64,000 bases of DNA from NCBI GenBank assembly GCA_041484525.1, contig JBGPHT010000003.1, positions 51,116-115,115 of the forward strand, given 5' to 3'. The DNA is from JBGPHT01 sp041484525. Lineage in GTDB: Bacteria; Acidobacteriota; Terriglobia; Bryobacterales; Bryobacteraceae. A model generated the notes under the pieces. That model ran no database searches. It was not told the origin of the DNA and saw only the letters and a list, made by a program, of their open reading frames with translations. Position numbers and translations under genes: made by a program. How positions within the stretch are numbered: position 1 is the stretch's first letter; each line of letters opens with the position of its first letter. This document shows, piece after piece, positions 52,303 to 60,889 of the stretch.

Positions 52303-54147
52303 ATGCGATTGTTGCCTTTGGTGGTCCTCTTTGCCGCCCCCCTCTTCTCTCAATCCGCCCGCCTCGATGTCGATGCCACCGACGCGCCGCGCCGCCTGCT
52401 CCACATCCACATGACCATGCCCGCCAAACCGGGCCCCATGACGCTCCTCTACCCCGAGTGGATCCCCGGCGAGCACGGTCCCACCGGCCCCATCGCGAAC
52501 CTGGTTGGCCTCAAAATCAAGGGCGGGTCCCAGGCCATACCGTGGCGCCGCGACAGCGTCAACATGTACGCGTTCCACATCGATGTCCCCGCCGGCGTCT
52601 CCACGCTCGATATTACATTCGACTTCATTCCCGCTCCTGAATCCGAAGGATTCACGTCGGGTGGATCCACCACCAGCGAGCTGGCGGTGCTCAATTTCAA
52701 CCAGCTCCTGCTTTACCCGCAAGGCGCTACGGCCGACGATCTGCAATACCAGACCACCCTCAAGGTCCCCAATGGCTGGCGCTATGGCACCGCGCTGCCC
52801 ATCCAGAAGGAGACCGGGAACGAGATCCAGTTCCAGCCATCGTCCCTCACGACGCTCATCGATTCCCCGGTCTCGACCGGTGCCCATTACCGCACCATCG
52901 ATCTGGGCAGCGACGGCGGCATTCCGCATTACCTGCACATCGCGGCGGATAGTGACAGGGCGCTCGACGTTCCTCCCGAAGTGGTTACGCAGTACAAGAG
53001 CTTAGTCACGGAGGCCGGCCGGCTGTTCGGCTCGCGCCATTTCCGCGGCTATCATTTCCTCTACACGCTGAGCGACCATGTGGCGCACTTCGGTCTGGAA
53101 CATCACGAATCGAGCGACGACCGCTTCAGCGAGCGCGCACTCATCGACCCCGACCAGCGCAAGCTCGCCGGCTCACTGCTACCGCACGAATTCGTGCACT
53201 CCTGGAACGGCAAGTATCGCCGCCCCGCCGGCCTCACGTCGAACGGCAAGGACGGCGGTTTCGACACTCCCATGAAGGGCGATCTGCTCTGGGTCTACGA
53301 GGGCCTCACCAACTATCTAGGCGAGGTTCTGGCAGCGCGCAGCGGCATCTGGACACCGGATGACTACCGCGAATACATGGCTTACGCTGCGGCGGCGCTC
53401 GACCGGCAGTATGGCCGCACCTGGCGCCCTCTCGAAGACACCGCCACGTTCGCGCAGGTTCTCTACGAAGCCGGCGGCGACTACAACGACTATCGCCGCA
53501 GCGTCGACTACTACCCCGAAGGCAGCCTGATCTGGCTCGAAGCCGACGTTCTCATCCGCCAGCTCAGCCAGGGCGCAAAGTCGCTGGACGATTTCTGCAA
53601 GAGCTTCCACGGCGGCCCGGGTGGCGCGCCGGCCATGAAGACCTACAGGTTCGAGGATGTGGTGGCCGGACTCAATGCCGTTCAGCCCTACGATTGGGCG
53701 GGGTTCCTCAATCAACGACTCAAGTCCACGGCGGCGCATGCTCCGCTCGGCGGTATCGAGCGCGGCGGCTGGAAGCTGGTCTTTGACGACAAGCGTTCGG
53801 AATATCAGAAGACCGCCGAGGGCGAATTCAAAGGCGCCGATTTCACCTACTCGATCGGCCTCAAGGTGAAGGAGGACGGCACCATCGCCGATGTTGCCAT
53901 GAGCGGTCCCGCGCGCAAGGCAGGCGTAGCCCCCGCGACCAAGCTGATCGCCGTCAACAATCGCCAGTTCAGCACCACTGTGCTGCGCGACGCCATCGCC
54001 GCCGGCAAGCCCATCGACCTCATGACCAAGACCGGGGAGTACTTTGCCACGCACCACGTCGACTACACGGGCGGTGAAAAATATCCGCACCTGGTTCGCG
54101 GGGATGGTCCGGATGTTCTCGCCGAGATCTTGAAATCGAAGAAATGA
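52303..54147 (+). CDS. M61 family zinc metallopeptidase (glycyl aminopeptidase-like)
   Basis: A 614-residue secreted peptidase with an N-terminal beta domain (residues 18-190), a thermolysin-like catalytic domain and a C-terminal PDZ domain (about 510-600, PARKAGVAPATKLIAVNNRQF). The zinc motif is HEFVHSWNGK near residue 303 and the third ligand region reads YEGLTNYLGEVL. A TAAAAT box is 6 nt before ATG 52303. Its stop overlaps the ATG of the next, decayed gene (ATGA). Confidence 0.92.
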   Translation: MRLLPLVVLFAAPLFSQSARLDVDATDAPRRLLHIHMTMPAKPGPMTLLYPEWIPGEHGPTGPIANLVGLKIKGGSQAIPWRRDSVNMYAFHIDVPAGVSTLDITFDFIPAPESEGFTSGGSTTSELAVLNFNQLLLYPQGATADDLQYQTTLKVPNGWRYGTALPIQKETGNEIQFQPSSLTTLIDSPVSTGAHYRTIDLGSDGGIPHYLHIAADSDRALDVPPEVVTQYKSLVTEAGRLFGSRHFRGYHFLYTLSDHVAHFGLEHHESSDDRFSERALIDPDQRKLAGSLLPHEFVHSWNGKYRRPAGLTSNGKDGGFDTPMKGDLLWVYEGLTNYLGEVLAARSGIWTPDDYREYMAYAAAALDRQYGRTWRPLEDTATFAQVLYEAGGDYNDYRRSVDYYPEGSLIWLEADVLIRQLSQGAKSLDDFCKSFHGGPGGAPAMKTYRFEDVVAGLNAVQPYDWAGFLNQRLKSTAAHAPLGGIERGGWKLVFDDKRSEYQKTAEGEFKGADFTYSIGLKVKEDGTIADVAMSGPARKAGVAPATKLIAVNNRQFSTTVLRDAIAAGKPIDLMTKTGEYFATHHVDYTGGEKYPHLVRGDGPDVLAEILKSKK

Positions 54148-55055
54148 GGCCCCACTACTGCCTCATCTTGCTTGCCGCTCTGCACTCCGCGCGCGCTGTG
54201 GTGCCGCCGGCCTTCTCGACGTTTCTTCTGGAGAACAGCTCGATCCGGTCCCTCGGCCACGACGCCACGGGCAACATTCATGCGTCCGGCGTTCTCATCA
54301 ACGGTCCCCTCTTCGCCGCCCGCCTGGACCCAGCCGCGACTAAGATCGATTATTTGGTACGCCCGGTGGTTCGGGCCGCGATCAAGGAAACGCCATGGCG
54401 GTGGATAGCGTGGGGAATATGTACATCACCGGCCAACACCTCTTCCTCCGACTTTCCAACCAACCCGCAGACCACGGCCGCCGCGTCCGGAAAGCTCTAT
54501 CCCTTCGTTCTCAAGCTCGACCCCTCGGGCCGTGTGGTTTACTCCTTCATCCTCGAGCGCGCCGCCGAAGTCGATTGCCGAGGCATCGCGATCGATGCCG
54601 ATGGCAGCGTGGTCGTTACTGGTTACGCGTACGGGCGCGGCTTCCCTTCGATCGGCGGCGGCTTCTCCGATCCCAACAGATCGGTTTACAGCGGCAGCCT
54701 GATTCAGCCGTTCATCGCTCCCATCGATCCCAGCGGATCGAAGCTGGTTTCCTCCGCTGTCGGGGTCGGCGGCTACTCCGTTGCGATCGGCTCGCGCGGC
54801 GATATTCTTGTGTCCGGGAACGCCGCCGGCTTCGGCATTGGTGACGCGCCCAACTCGTACCCCGTCACGCCCGGGGCCTTCCAGACGACCTATCGGGTTT
54901 TTTATTTGTTGTTGGCGCCGGTGCTTCCATTGCTGCGGGCATCAATGCCGAAGTACGTGACCACCACCGAGCAGGTGGGACGCGCCATGCTGAAGGTCGT
55001 CAGGCAAGGGGCGGCGAAAAAGGTGCTTGAGAACGTGGACATCAACCGGGTGTGA
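54144..55055 (+). pseudogene. Chimeric decayed gene: SBBP propeller front joined to an epimerase tail
   Basis: The 303-residue product starts with a signal peptide and SBBP beta-propeller repeats (ARLDPAATKIDYL; FVLKLDPSGRVVYS; YPVTPGAFQTT). Two compensating one-base changes (a missing base near 54362, an extra C near 54440) leave about 24 residues in the wrong frame; the other frame reads GGSGRDQGNAMAVDSVGNMY, as expected for SBBP. From about 54890 the text changes abruptly to YRVFYLLLAPVLPLLR and MPKYVTTTEQVGRAMLKVV, which is the C-terminus of an NAD-dependent epimerase, not a propeller. It is probably the product of a deletion. Confidence 0.7.
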
Positions 55056-55083
55056 AGGGGCTGCCAGCGGTGGCGTCCGGTGG

Positions 55084-55174
55084 AAAGCGGGGACAGGCAA
55101 CGAAATTCCGAGAGAGGACGTACTCCTTCCCAGAGGTTTGACGGCGCGGAAGTTTCGAAGCCTGTCCCCGGTTT
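55084..55174. repeat. Inverted repeat with GGGGACAGGC arms
   Basis: The outer arms 55084-55098 and 55160-55174 match at 14 of 15 positions and carry GGGGACAGGC; the match continues weakly inward (CGAAATTCCG versus CGAAACTTCCG). It lies between the decayed gene and nuoM and shares its outer core with the element at 63804. The design is that of REP-type paired palindromes. Confidence 0.75.
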
Positions 55175-55187
55175 CCGACTCGGGCAG

Positions 55188-56732
55188 TTACCGGACGGCG
55201 GCGGTCGGCGTAGGGGTTGCCAGCGGGTTCGGCAGGCCGCGCTCCGCGTAATATCCGGGGCGCACGCGCTCCACGATCTGTGCCACCGGGCGCTCGAGCA
55301 CGCGGAAGTACGGCTGCGGGTTCAGGCCGATCCAGAAAGCCCACACTACTAACGGCGCGAACACCGCGATCTCGCGCCACGAGAGGTCCTTCAGACCCTG
55401 GTTCTTCTCCTTGATCTCGCCCAGCATGGTGCGCTGGAACAGCCACAGCAGGTAGGCGGCGCCCAGCGCGATCCCCACGGCGCCCCAGAAGGCCCAGTTG
55501 AACGACATCTGATACGCGCCGCCCAGAATGGCGATCTCGCCGATGAAGCCGTTCAGCGGCGGCATCCCCATCGAGCTCAGCGCGGCCAGCAGGAACACCA
55601 TCGTGAACACCGGCATCACTTTCAGCAGGCCGCCGTATTCCTTGATCTCGCGCGTGTGGCGCCGCTCGTAGACCACGCCCACGATCAGGAAGAGCATGCC
55701 CGTCGAAATCCCGTGATTGATCTGCTGGATCACCGACCCCGCAATTCCCGCCGGGTTCAGCGCGAAAATCCACAGCGTACAGAAGCCCAGGTGGCTCACG
55801 GATGAATACGCCACCAGCTTTTTCCAATCCTTCTGCATCAGCGATGCTAGCGCGCCATACACGATCCCGATGATGGATAGTACCGCCATCACGCTAATGA
55901 TGGTCGGGTTCTTGGCCGAGTCCGGCAGCAGCGGCAGCGAGAAGCGCAGGAACCCGTACGTGCCCATTTTCAGCAGCACGCTGGCCAGCACCACCGACCC
56001 CGCCGTGGGCGCCTCCGTGTGCGCATCCGGCAGCCAGGTGTGGAACGGGAACATCGGCACCTTCACAGCGAAACCCACGAAGAAGGCCCAGAAAACCCAC
56101 CATTGCATGGTGGTCGTGAGCTGCGTTTTCATCAGCTCCGCGATATCGAAGCTGTACGTCTGGAATTGCAGGTAGTGCGCGTAGTAGAGCGCCAGGATGC
56201 CGAGGAGCATCAGCACCGAGCCGATCAGCGTGTAGATCATGAACTTGATCGCCGCATACACGCGCCGCGGGCCGCCCCAGATCCCGATGATGAAATACAT
56301 CGGCACCAGCACCGTCTCCCAGAACACGAAGAAGAGGAAAAAATCGAGCGCCATGAAGACGCCCAGCATGCCCGTCTGCAGCAGCAGGAAGAATGCGTAG
56401 TACTCCTTGAGCCGCTCGGCGATCGCGTTCCAACTGGAGAGAATCGCGAGGAATCCGATCACCGTGGTGAGCATGACCAGCAGCAACCCGATGCCGTCGA
56501 TGCCCAGATGGTAGGTGGCTCCGATCGAGGGGATCCACGGCGCCTTCTCGACAAACTGGAAATCTTTCGTGCGGTCGAAATCGAAAACCAGGGGCAGCGA
56601 GACCAGGAACCCGGCGAAAGCGGCCACATTGGCCCACACTTTAATGGCGCGCGCATTCGAGGATGGAACGAACAGCAGCACCAGCAGCCCAACCAGGGGC
56701 GTAAAAAGGACGATCGAGAGGATGTGGTCCAT
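55188..56732 (-). CDS. nuoM: NADH-quinone oxidoreductase subunit M
   Basis: A proton-pumping antiporter-like subunit of complex I, 514 residues with 14 helices. The conserved Glu in helix 5 (FWETVLVPMYFIIGIWG), the Lys in TWLPDAHTEAPTAGSVVLA and the second Lys in KDWKKLVAYSSVSHLGFC are present, as is GLLKVMPVFTMVFLLAALSS. No nuoL, nuoN or other nuo genes lie on either side: one side is the decayed chimera, the other is 225 bp without a gene followed by an unrelated regulator. It may be a second, orphan copy, so its role is uncertain. Confidence 0.93.
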   Translation of the reverse strand: MDHILSIVLFTPLVGLLVLLFVPSSNARAIKVWANVAAFAGFLVSLPLVFDFDRTKDFQFVEKAPWIPSIGATYHLGIDGIGLLLVMLTTVIGFLAILSSWNAIAERLKEYYAFFLLLQTGMLGVFMALDFFLFFVFWETVLVPMYFIIGIWGGPRRVYAAIKFMIYTLIGSVLMLLGILALYYAHYLQFQTYSFDIAELMKTQLTTTMQWWVFWAFFVGFAVKVPMFPFHTWLPDAHTEAPTAGSVVLASVLLKMGTYGFLRFSLPLLPDSAKNPTIISVMAVLSIIGIVYGALASLMQKDWKKLVAYSSVSHLGFCTLWIFALNPAGIAGSVIQQINHGISTGMLFLIVGVVYERRHTREIKEYGGLLKVMPVFTMVFLLAALSSMGMPPLNGFIGEIAILGGAYQMSFNWAFWGAVGIALGAAYLLWLFQRTMLGEIKEKNQGLKDLSWREIAVFAPLVVWAFWIGLNPQPYFRVLERPVAQIVERVRPGYYAERGLPNPLATPTPTAAVR

Positions 56733-56958
56733 AATCAGGCTGTCACGGAATAGCCCCTCATAATATCACCACTTCGGAGCCGGACACAGAACCGCAGCCG
56801 TGACTGCATTGAAGAGCGGGGAGGATGTGTTTTTCGGATCCGCGGCGGCGCGCGGACCGTCCGGAAGGCGCAAGCGCGGAGCAGGGGGGACGGCTACGCC
56901 ATCCCCGCCATGTCCTTCTGGAATTGCGGCTGTCAGCGGCGGGTTGCCGGTACGGTTG
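56733..56958. other. Region upstream of nuoM, no gene
   Basis: About 225 bp of high-GC DNA. I see no promoter that I would name, no ribosome-binding site of note other than a weak one near nuoM, and no conserved RNA. GGACCGTCCGGAAGG near 56857 forms a short interrupted palindrome. Confidence 0.4.
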
Positions 56959-57288
56959 TCAGGCCGCCAGTTGACGGCGAATTGCCCATACCGCCAACTC
57001 GGTCCGGCTCTTCACGTCGAGCTTGCGGAAAATCCGGCTCAGGTATTCCTTGACGGTGCCGATCGTGAGATGCAATTCGTAGGCGATCTCCTTGTTCGCC
57101 TTCGCCTGACGAACGAGTTCCACGATTTGCTCTTCACGAAAGCTGAGGCGCTGGGTCGCGATTGTGCGCGCGACTTGTCTGGGTTTTCTACAACTCTCGC
57201 ATACACGCTCGTTATCCGTGCTACGAAACTCCGCACCACAGCGAAAACAGTTCTTTAGCGCTGTTAAGCGTGCCGTTTCTATGGCCAT
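56959..57288 (-). CDS. Zinc-ribbon plus LuxR-type helix-turn-helix regulator
   Basis: A 109-residue protein. A zinc ribbon at residues 13-35 (CFRCGAEF ... VCESCRKPR, two CxxC pairs) precedes a GerE/LuxR helix-turn-helix: SFREEQIVELVRQAKANKEIAYELHLTIGTVKEYLSRIFRKLDV. There is no receiver domain. Other small proteins of this design are known in Solibacter-type genomes. It is probably a constitutive or ligand-gated DNA-binding protein. Target unknown; the nearest gene is the CotH gene 430 bp away on the other strand. Confidence 0.85.
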   Translation of the reverse strand: MAIETARLTALKNCFRCGAEFRSTDNERVCESCRKPRQVARTIATQRLSFREEQIVELVRQAKANKEIAYELHLTIGTVKEYLSRIFRKLDVKSRTELAVWAIRRQLAA

Positions 57289-57721
57289 ACAGTTCTAGTC
57301 CCCCTGTCTGTCTTTAGCAAGTACAACAAAACTGAATGTCGAGAGACGGACACAGGAGCAACCTGAGGGCCAAGTACTAATTACAGCATCTGCACTGCTT
57401 GTCACGATGCGGACAGGCCAATTGTACGTGAAGACACCGTGTAAGAACGCCAGAGGATGGAATTTTTTCCACAAACGGGTTGAGTAAGTGAATACGACTA
57501 ACGTTAGTTTGCGACGCCATGTTTGCTTCTCCACACCGTGGCGACGCGGCGCGACCTCCTCGACCTATTAAATGGGACGCGCTCCGAAGCGGGCGCATCC
57601 AACACGTTTGGGGAAGAGATTTCACCCCGCCACGCAGCCGCGTGCGGCACTGGAATCGCCCGAGCCGCGGCGTTCCCTGGTTTCTGGCCCAGAGGACTTG
57701 CGTGAGAAAGCGAACATTCCG
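57289..57721. other. Long intergenic region before the CotH gene
   Basis: About 430 bp with no open reading frame of quality. ACTAACGTTAGT (57497-57508) is a perfect 12-bp palindrome and could be an operator for the divergently placed zinc-ribbon regulator. The GC content falls around 57430-57500 and TTTTTTCC lies at 57463-57470. I see no known RNA structure. Confidence 0.5.
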
Positions 57722-59692
57722 ATGAATCTCCATGGCGCCGTTCCCGGTTTCCGAAGTTGGCGGTGTCCCCGCGGTGTGGTGTGGATGCCGGTTTTCCTGG
57801 CGGCCTCCGGAATTCTGCAGGCGCAAACGCAAGCCAACCCGTTTCTGGACGATTCCACCGTCCAGATCATCAACCTCACCATGGATCCGAACGACTGGGC
57901 AAGCCTCCAGCAGCACTACCTCGAGAACACTTACTATCACGCGACCTTTGCGTGGAATGGAATCAGCATGGACATTGGCGTCCGGTCGCACGGAGGCGGC
58001 AGCCGCAGCCCGATCAAGCCAAATCTGGATCTGAATATCGACAAGTATGTGAAGAAGCAAACGTTTCTTGGCTTGCCGTTTCTTCTGATCAAGGCGAACA
58101 ACCAGGACGCCTCCAACCTGCGCGAATGGATCTCCATGAAGCTCTTCCGGAAGATGGGAATTCCGGCGCCGCGCGAGGCGCCCGCACAGGTGTACCTCAA
58201 CGGGCAGGTTCTCGGCTTCTACTACATTGTGGAGCACGAAGACGAAACGTTCCTGGATCGGAACTTCGGCGAATCCGGCGGTTATCTCTACCAGTGGGAA
58301 TCGTTTGCCAACTACGATTTCGAGAATCTGGGTACGGACCCGTCGCTGTACGCGACTTTCCTCGATTTGAAGACCGATCAGGACACGCCGGATCTCCAGA
58401 CGTTTACCAACCTGGTGCAGGCGATCAATCAGCCGGCGAGCTCCACCTTCAACAATGACGCCTTCATCGCGGCCCTCGCCCGGTATCTTGACCCCAAACA
58501 GTTCCTGACGTATGGAGCCACGGAACAAGTGTTGGCCGGCTCCGACAGCCTGATTGGCGGCCAGCAGGGAATGAACAACTTTTACCTCTATCAGTTTCAA
58601 GGCACCACCCGCTATTACTTCGTTCCCTGGGATAAGGACTTCACACTTTCCGACGCTGCGCGCGACATCATGGACGGGATTTCGACCGGCCCGAACATCA
58701 ACCGGCTGGCTCAGCGCCTGGTCGCGATACCGCAGTACCAGCAGGTTTACCTGGAGGCGGTGGCCAAGGCGGCGGCGCTGATGGGTGGCGCCGGCGGTTG
58801 GGCGGACCAGGAGATCAGCCGTGAATACGCGGTCATCCACGCCGCCGCCACCAACGATCCCAACAAGCAGTGCACGAACCTCGGGGTTCTGTATTCCTGC
58901 GGCGCTGCGGAATTCGAGGACGCGGTGCAGGTGATGCGCAACTTCCTGGCAGCGCGGCCGAGCTTCGTGCAGTCCGAGATCGCCGCAGCCCGGTATCAGC
59001 CTTCGACCGGCGGTCCGCAGATCGCCGAAGGAGGCGTTTCCTCGTGGGGCGGGGTGCAGGCGCTGTCTCCCGGCGGACTGGCGACGGTCAGCGGAAGCAG
59101 CCTGGCGGCGGCGGTCCACGCATCGGGCACGCCGTTGCCGCGCATTCTCGGAAACACGATTGTAACGGTGGAAGGCGTGCGCGCGCCGCTGTTGGCGACG
59201 GCCTCGGGCGGCATCGATTTTCAAGTGCCCGGCGATATCCCCGCCGGTGACGCGAGCGTCGTAGTCTCAACTAATGGTGATATGAGCAACACGGTGGACA
59301 TCGGCGTCCTCGATGCGACGCCATCCATTCTGGCGGTGGTGCATCAGAATGGCACTGCTCTTGCCGCAGGCGACCCGCTGGTTGCGGGAGAGGTGCTGTC
59401 GCTGTACGCGACTGGCTTGGGTGCGGTGAACGGCAATCTGGCAATCGGCGCCGCGAGCGCGTCGAAGCCAGTCGTGACGACGGTGGCATCTCCCCAGGTT
59501 CTGCTGGGCGACCTGCCGATGACGGCGACATTCTCCGGGCTGGCGCCTGGCTTTGTCGGACTCTATCAAGTGAACGCCGTAGTGCCTTCCGGCACGATGC
59601 AGGATAGCTTCCCGGCGGGGCTCACGCTGACTGTCAACGGGCAGACGGCCGGGTGGACATTTCCTGTTTCGCAGGCCTCGATCGAACACTAG
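57722..59692 (+). CDS. Secreted CotH-family protein with a Solibacter-type C-terminal domain
   Basis: A 656-residue exported protein. A hydrophobic segment (VVWMPVFLAASGILQA) is followed by a CotH kinase-like domain at about residues 30-390 (MDIGVRSHGGGSR, LKANNQDASNLREW-type segment, YLNGQVLGFYYIVEHEDETF, and WDKDFTLSDAARD with the metal Asp). The last 220 residues are the TIGR03437 domain (LSPGGLATVSGSSLAA, GIDFQVPGDIPAG, YQVNAVVPSG), a Solibacter hallmark. The CotH fold is that of protein kinases; here it is outside the cell. Function is unknown. The start at ATG 57722 gives a usable leader. Confidence 0.88.
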   Translation: MNLHGAVPGFRSWRCPRGVVWMPVFLAASGILQAQTQANPFLDDSTVQIINLTMDPNDWASLQQHYLENTYYHATFAWNGISMDIGVRSHGGGSRSPIKPNLDLNIDKYVKKQTFLGLPFLLIKANNQDASNLREWISMKLFRKMGIPAPREAPAQVYLNGQVLGFYYIVEHEDETFLDRNFGESGGYLYQWESFANYDFENLGTDPSLYATFLDLKTDQDTPDLQTFTNLVQAINQPASSTFNNDAFIAALARYLDPKQFLTYGATEQVLAGSDSLIGGQQGMNNFYLYQFQGTTRYYFVPWDKDFTLSDAARDIMDGISTGPNINRLAQRLVAIPQYQQVYLEAVAKAAALMGGAGGWADQEISREYAVIHAAATNDPNKQCTNLGVLYSCGAAEFEDAVQVMRNFLAARPSFVQSEIAAARYQPSTGGPQIAEGGVSSWGGVQALSPGGLATVSGSSLAAAVHASGTPLPRILGNTIVTVEGVRAPLLATASGGIDFQVPGDIPAGDASVVVSTNGDMSNTVDIGVLDATPSILAVVHQNGTALAAGDPLVAGEVLSLYATGLGAVNGNLAIGAASASKPVVTTVASPQVLLGDLPMTATFSGLAPGFVGLYQVNAVVPSGTMQDSFPAGLTLTVNGQTAGWTFPVSQASIEH

Positions 59693-59710
59693 CCGTTCTG
59701 CGGGGTCGCG

Positions 59711-60889
59711 TTACGTACGGTAACTGGCGTTGATCTGGATGTAGCCTTCGGTGAAGTCGCAGGTCCAGAAGCGCGCCGTACCTTTTCCTTTGCCGTGAAT
59801 CGATAGACGAATCTCGCACTCGGGCCGGTCGAGTTTCTTCTTCAGCTCAGCTTCCGAGAACGGCGCCGCCAGGCCGCTGCGGCATACTGCCACGTCCTGC
59901 ATGTGGATGCCGGTCTTCGCGGGATCGAACGCCACGCCGGAGTTGCCGGCGGCGGAAAGGATACGGCCCCAGTTCGGATCGGAGCCGGCCACGGCCGTTT
60001 TCACCAGCGGTGAATTGGCGATCGAGCGGGCGATACGCGCGGCCGCGTCGTTAGTGGGCGCGCCCGAAATCACGATCGTGATCAGCTTCTTGGCGCCCTC
60101 GCCATCGCGCGCAATGGCCTGCGCCAGCGCCTCCATGACGCCGGCGATGGCCTCTTCCAGCTTCGGCATTTCCTTCGGATCGGGCCGCACCCCGGAGGCT
60201 CCGTTGGCCAGCAGCACCAGCGTGTCGTTGGTGGACGTGTCGCCATCCACGGACAGGCGGTTATAGCTGCGGTTCACCGAACGCTGCAGCATCGCGCGTA
60301 ATTGCGCCAACGGAATCTGGGCGTCCGTCATCACGAATCCGAGCGTGGTGGCCATCTGCGGATGGATCATGCCGGAACCCTTCGTCATGCCTGCGACGCG
60401 CACCACACCGCGCCTGAGGCGGGTTTCGGCGAACGCGGTCTTCGGCACCAGATCGGTGGTCATGATGGCGCGGGCGGCGTCATCGAAGCGCGCCGGGTCG
60501 AGGCCTTCGACGAGCCGGGGCAGCGCGGCGGTGATCTTCTTGGCGTCGAGTTCAACACCAATGACGCCGGTCGATGCCGGCAGCACCTGCACCGCGGGCA
60601 GGCGCAGCAGGCGGGCGGCAGCTTTGACAGTCGCGAGCGCTGTCGCGTCGCCGGTCCGCGTGGCGCAGTTGGCGTTCCCGGCATTGATCAGGATCGCGCC
60701 TACCAGTCCGCGCGAGTGCTTCAGGTGCCGCCGCGAAAGCTTCACGGGTGCGGCCTGCACGCGATTCTGGGTGAATACGGCGGCGCCGGCGGCCGGAAGC
60801 CCTGTCACGATCAGGGCAAGGTCGTCCTTCTGCGCCTGGCGAATGCCGGCGTAGGTGGACGAGTAGACGTATCCGAGCGGTAGCTTCAA
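59711..60889 (-). CDS. argJ: Bifunctional glutamate N-acetyltransferase / amino-acid acetyltransferase
   Basis: An arginine-synthesis enzyme that transfers acetyl from N-acetylornithine to glutamate. It is a self-cleaving protein: the Thr nucleophile is in IHPQMATTLGFVMTDA (residue about 190), the usual cleavage region. The start is TTG 60889, which overlaps the fmt stop (TTGA). It has 392 residues, normal length. GSDPNWGRILSAAGNSGV is the second conserved segment. It closes the aroC-def-fmt-argJ run. Whether it is mono- or bifunctional cannot be read from the sequence. Confidence 0.95.
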   Translation of the reverse strand: MKLPLGYVYSSTYAGIRQAQKDDLALIVTGLPAAGAAVFTQNRVQAAPVKLSRRHLKHSRGLVGAILINAGNANCATRTGDATALATVKAAARLLRLPAVQVLPASTGVIGVELDAKKITAALPRLVEGLDPARFDDAARAIMTTDLVPKTAFAETRLRRGVVRVAGMTKGSGMIHPQMATTLGFVMTDAQIPLAQLRAMLQRSVNRSYNRLSVDGDTSTNDTLVLLANGASGVRPDPKEMPKLEEAIAGVMEALAQAIARDGEGAKKLITIVISGAPTNDAAARIARSIANSPLVKTAVAGSDPNWGRILSAAGNSGVAFDPAKTGIHMQDVAVCRSGLAAPFSEAELKKKLDRPECEIRLSIHGKGKGTARFWTCDFTEGYIQINASYRT

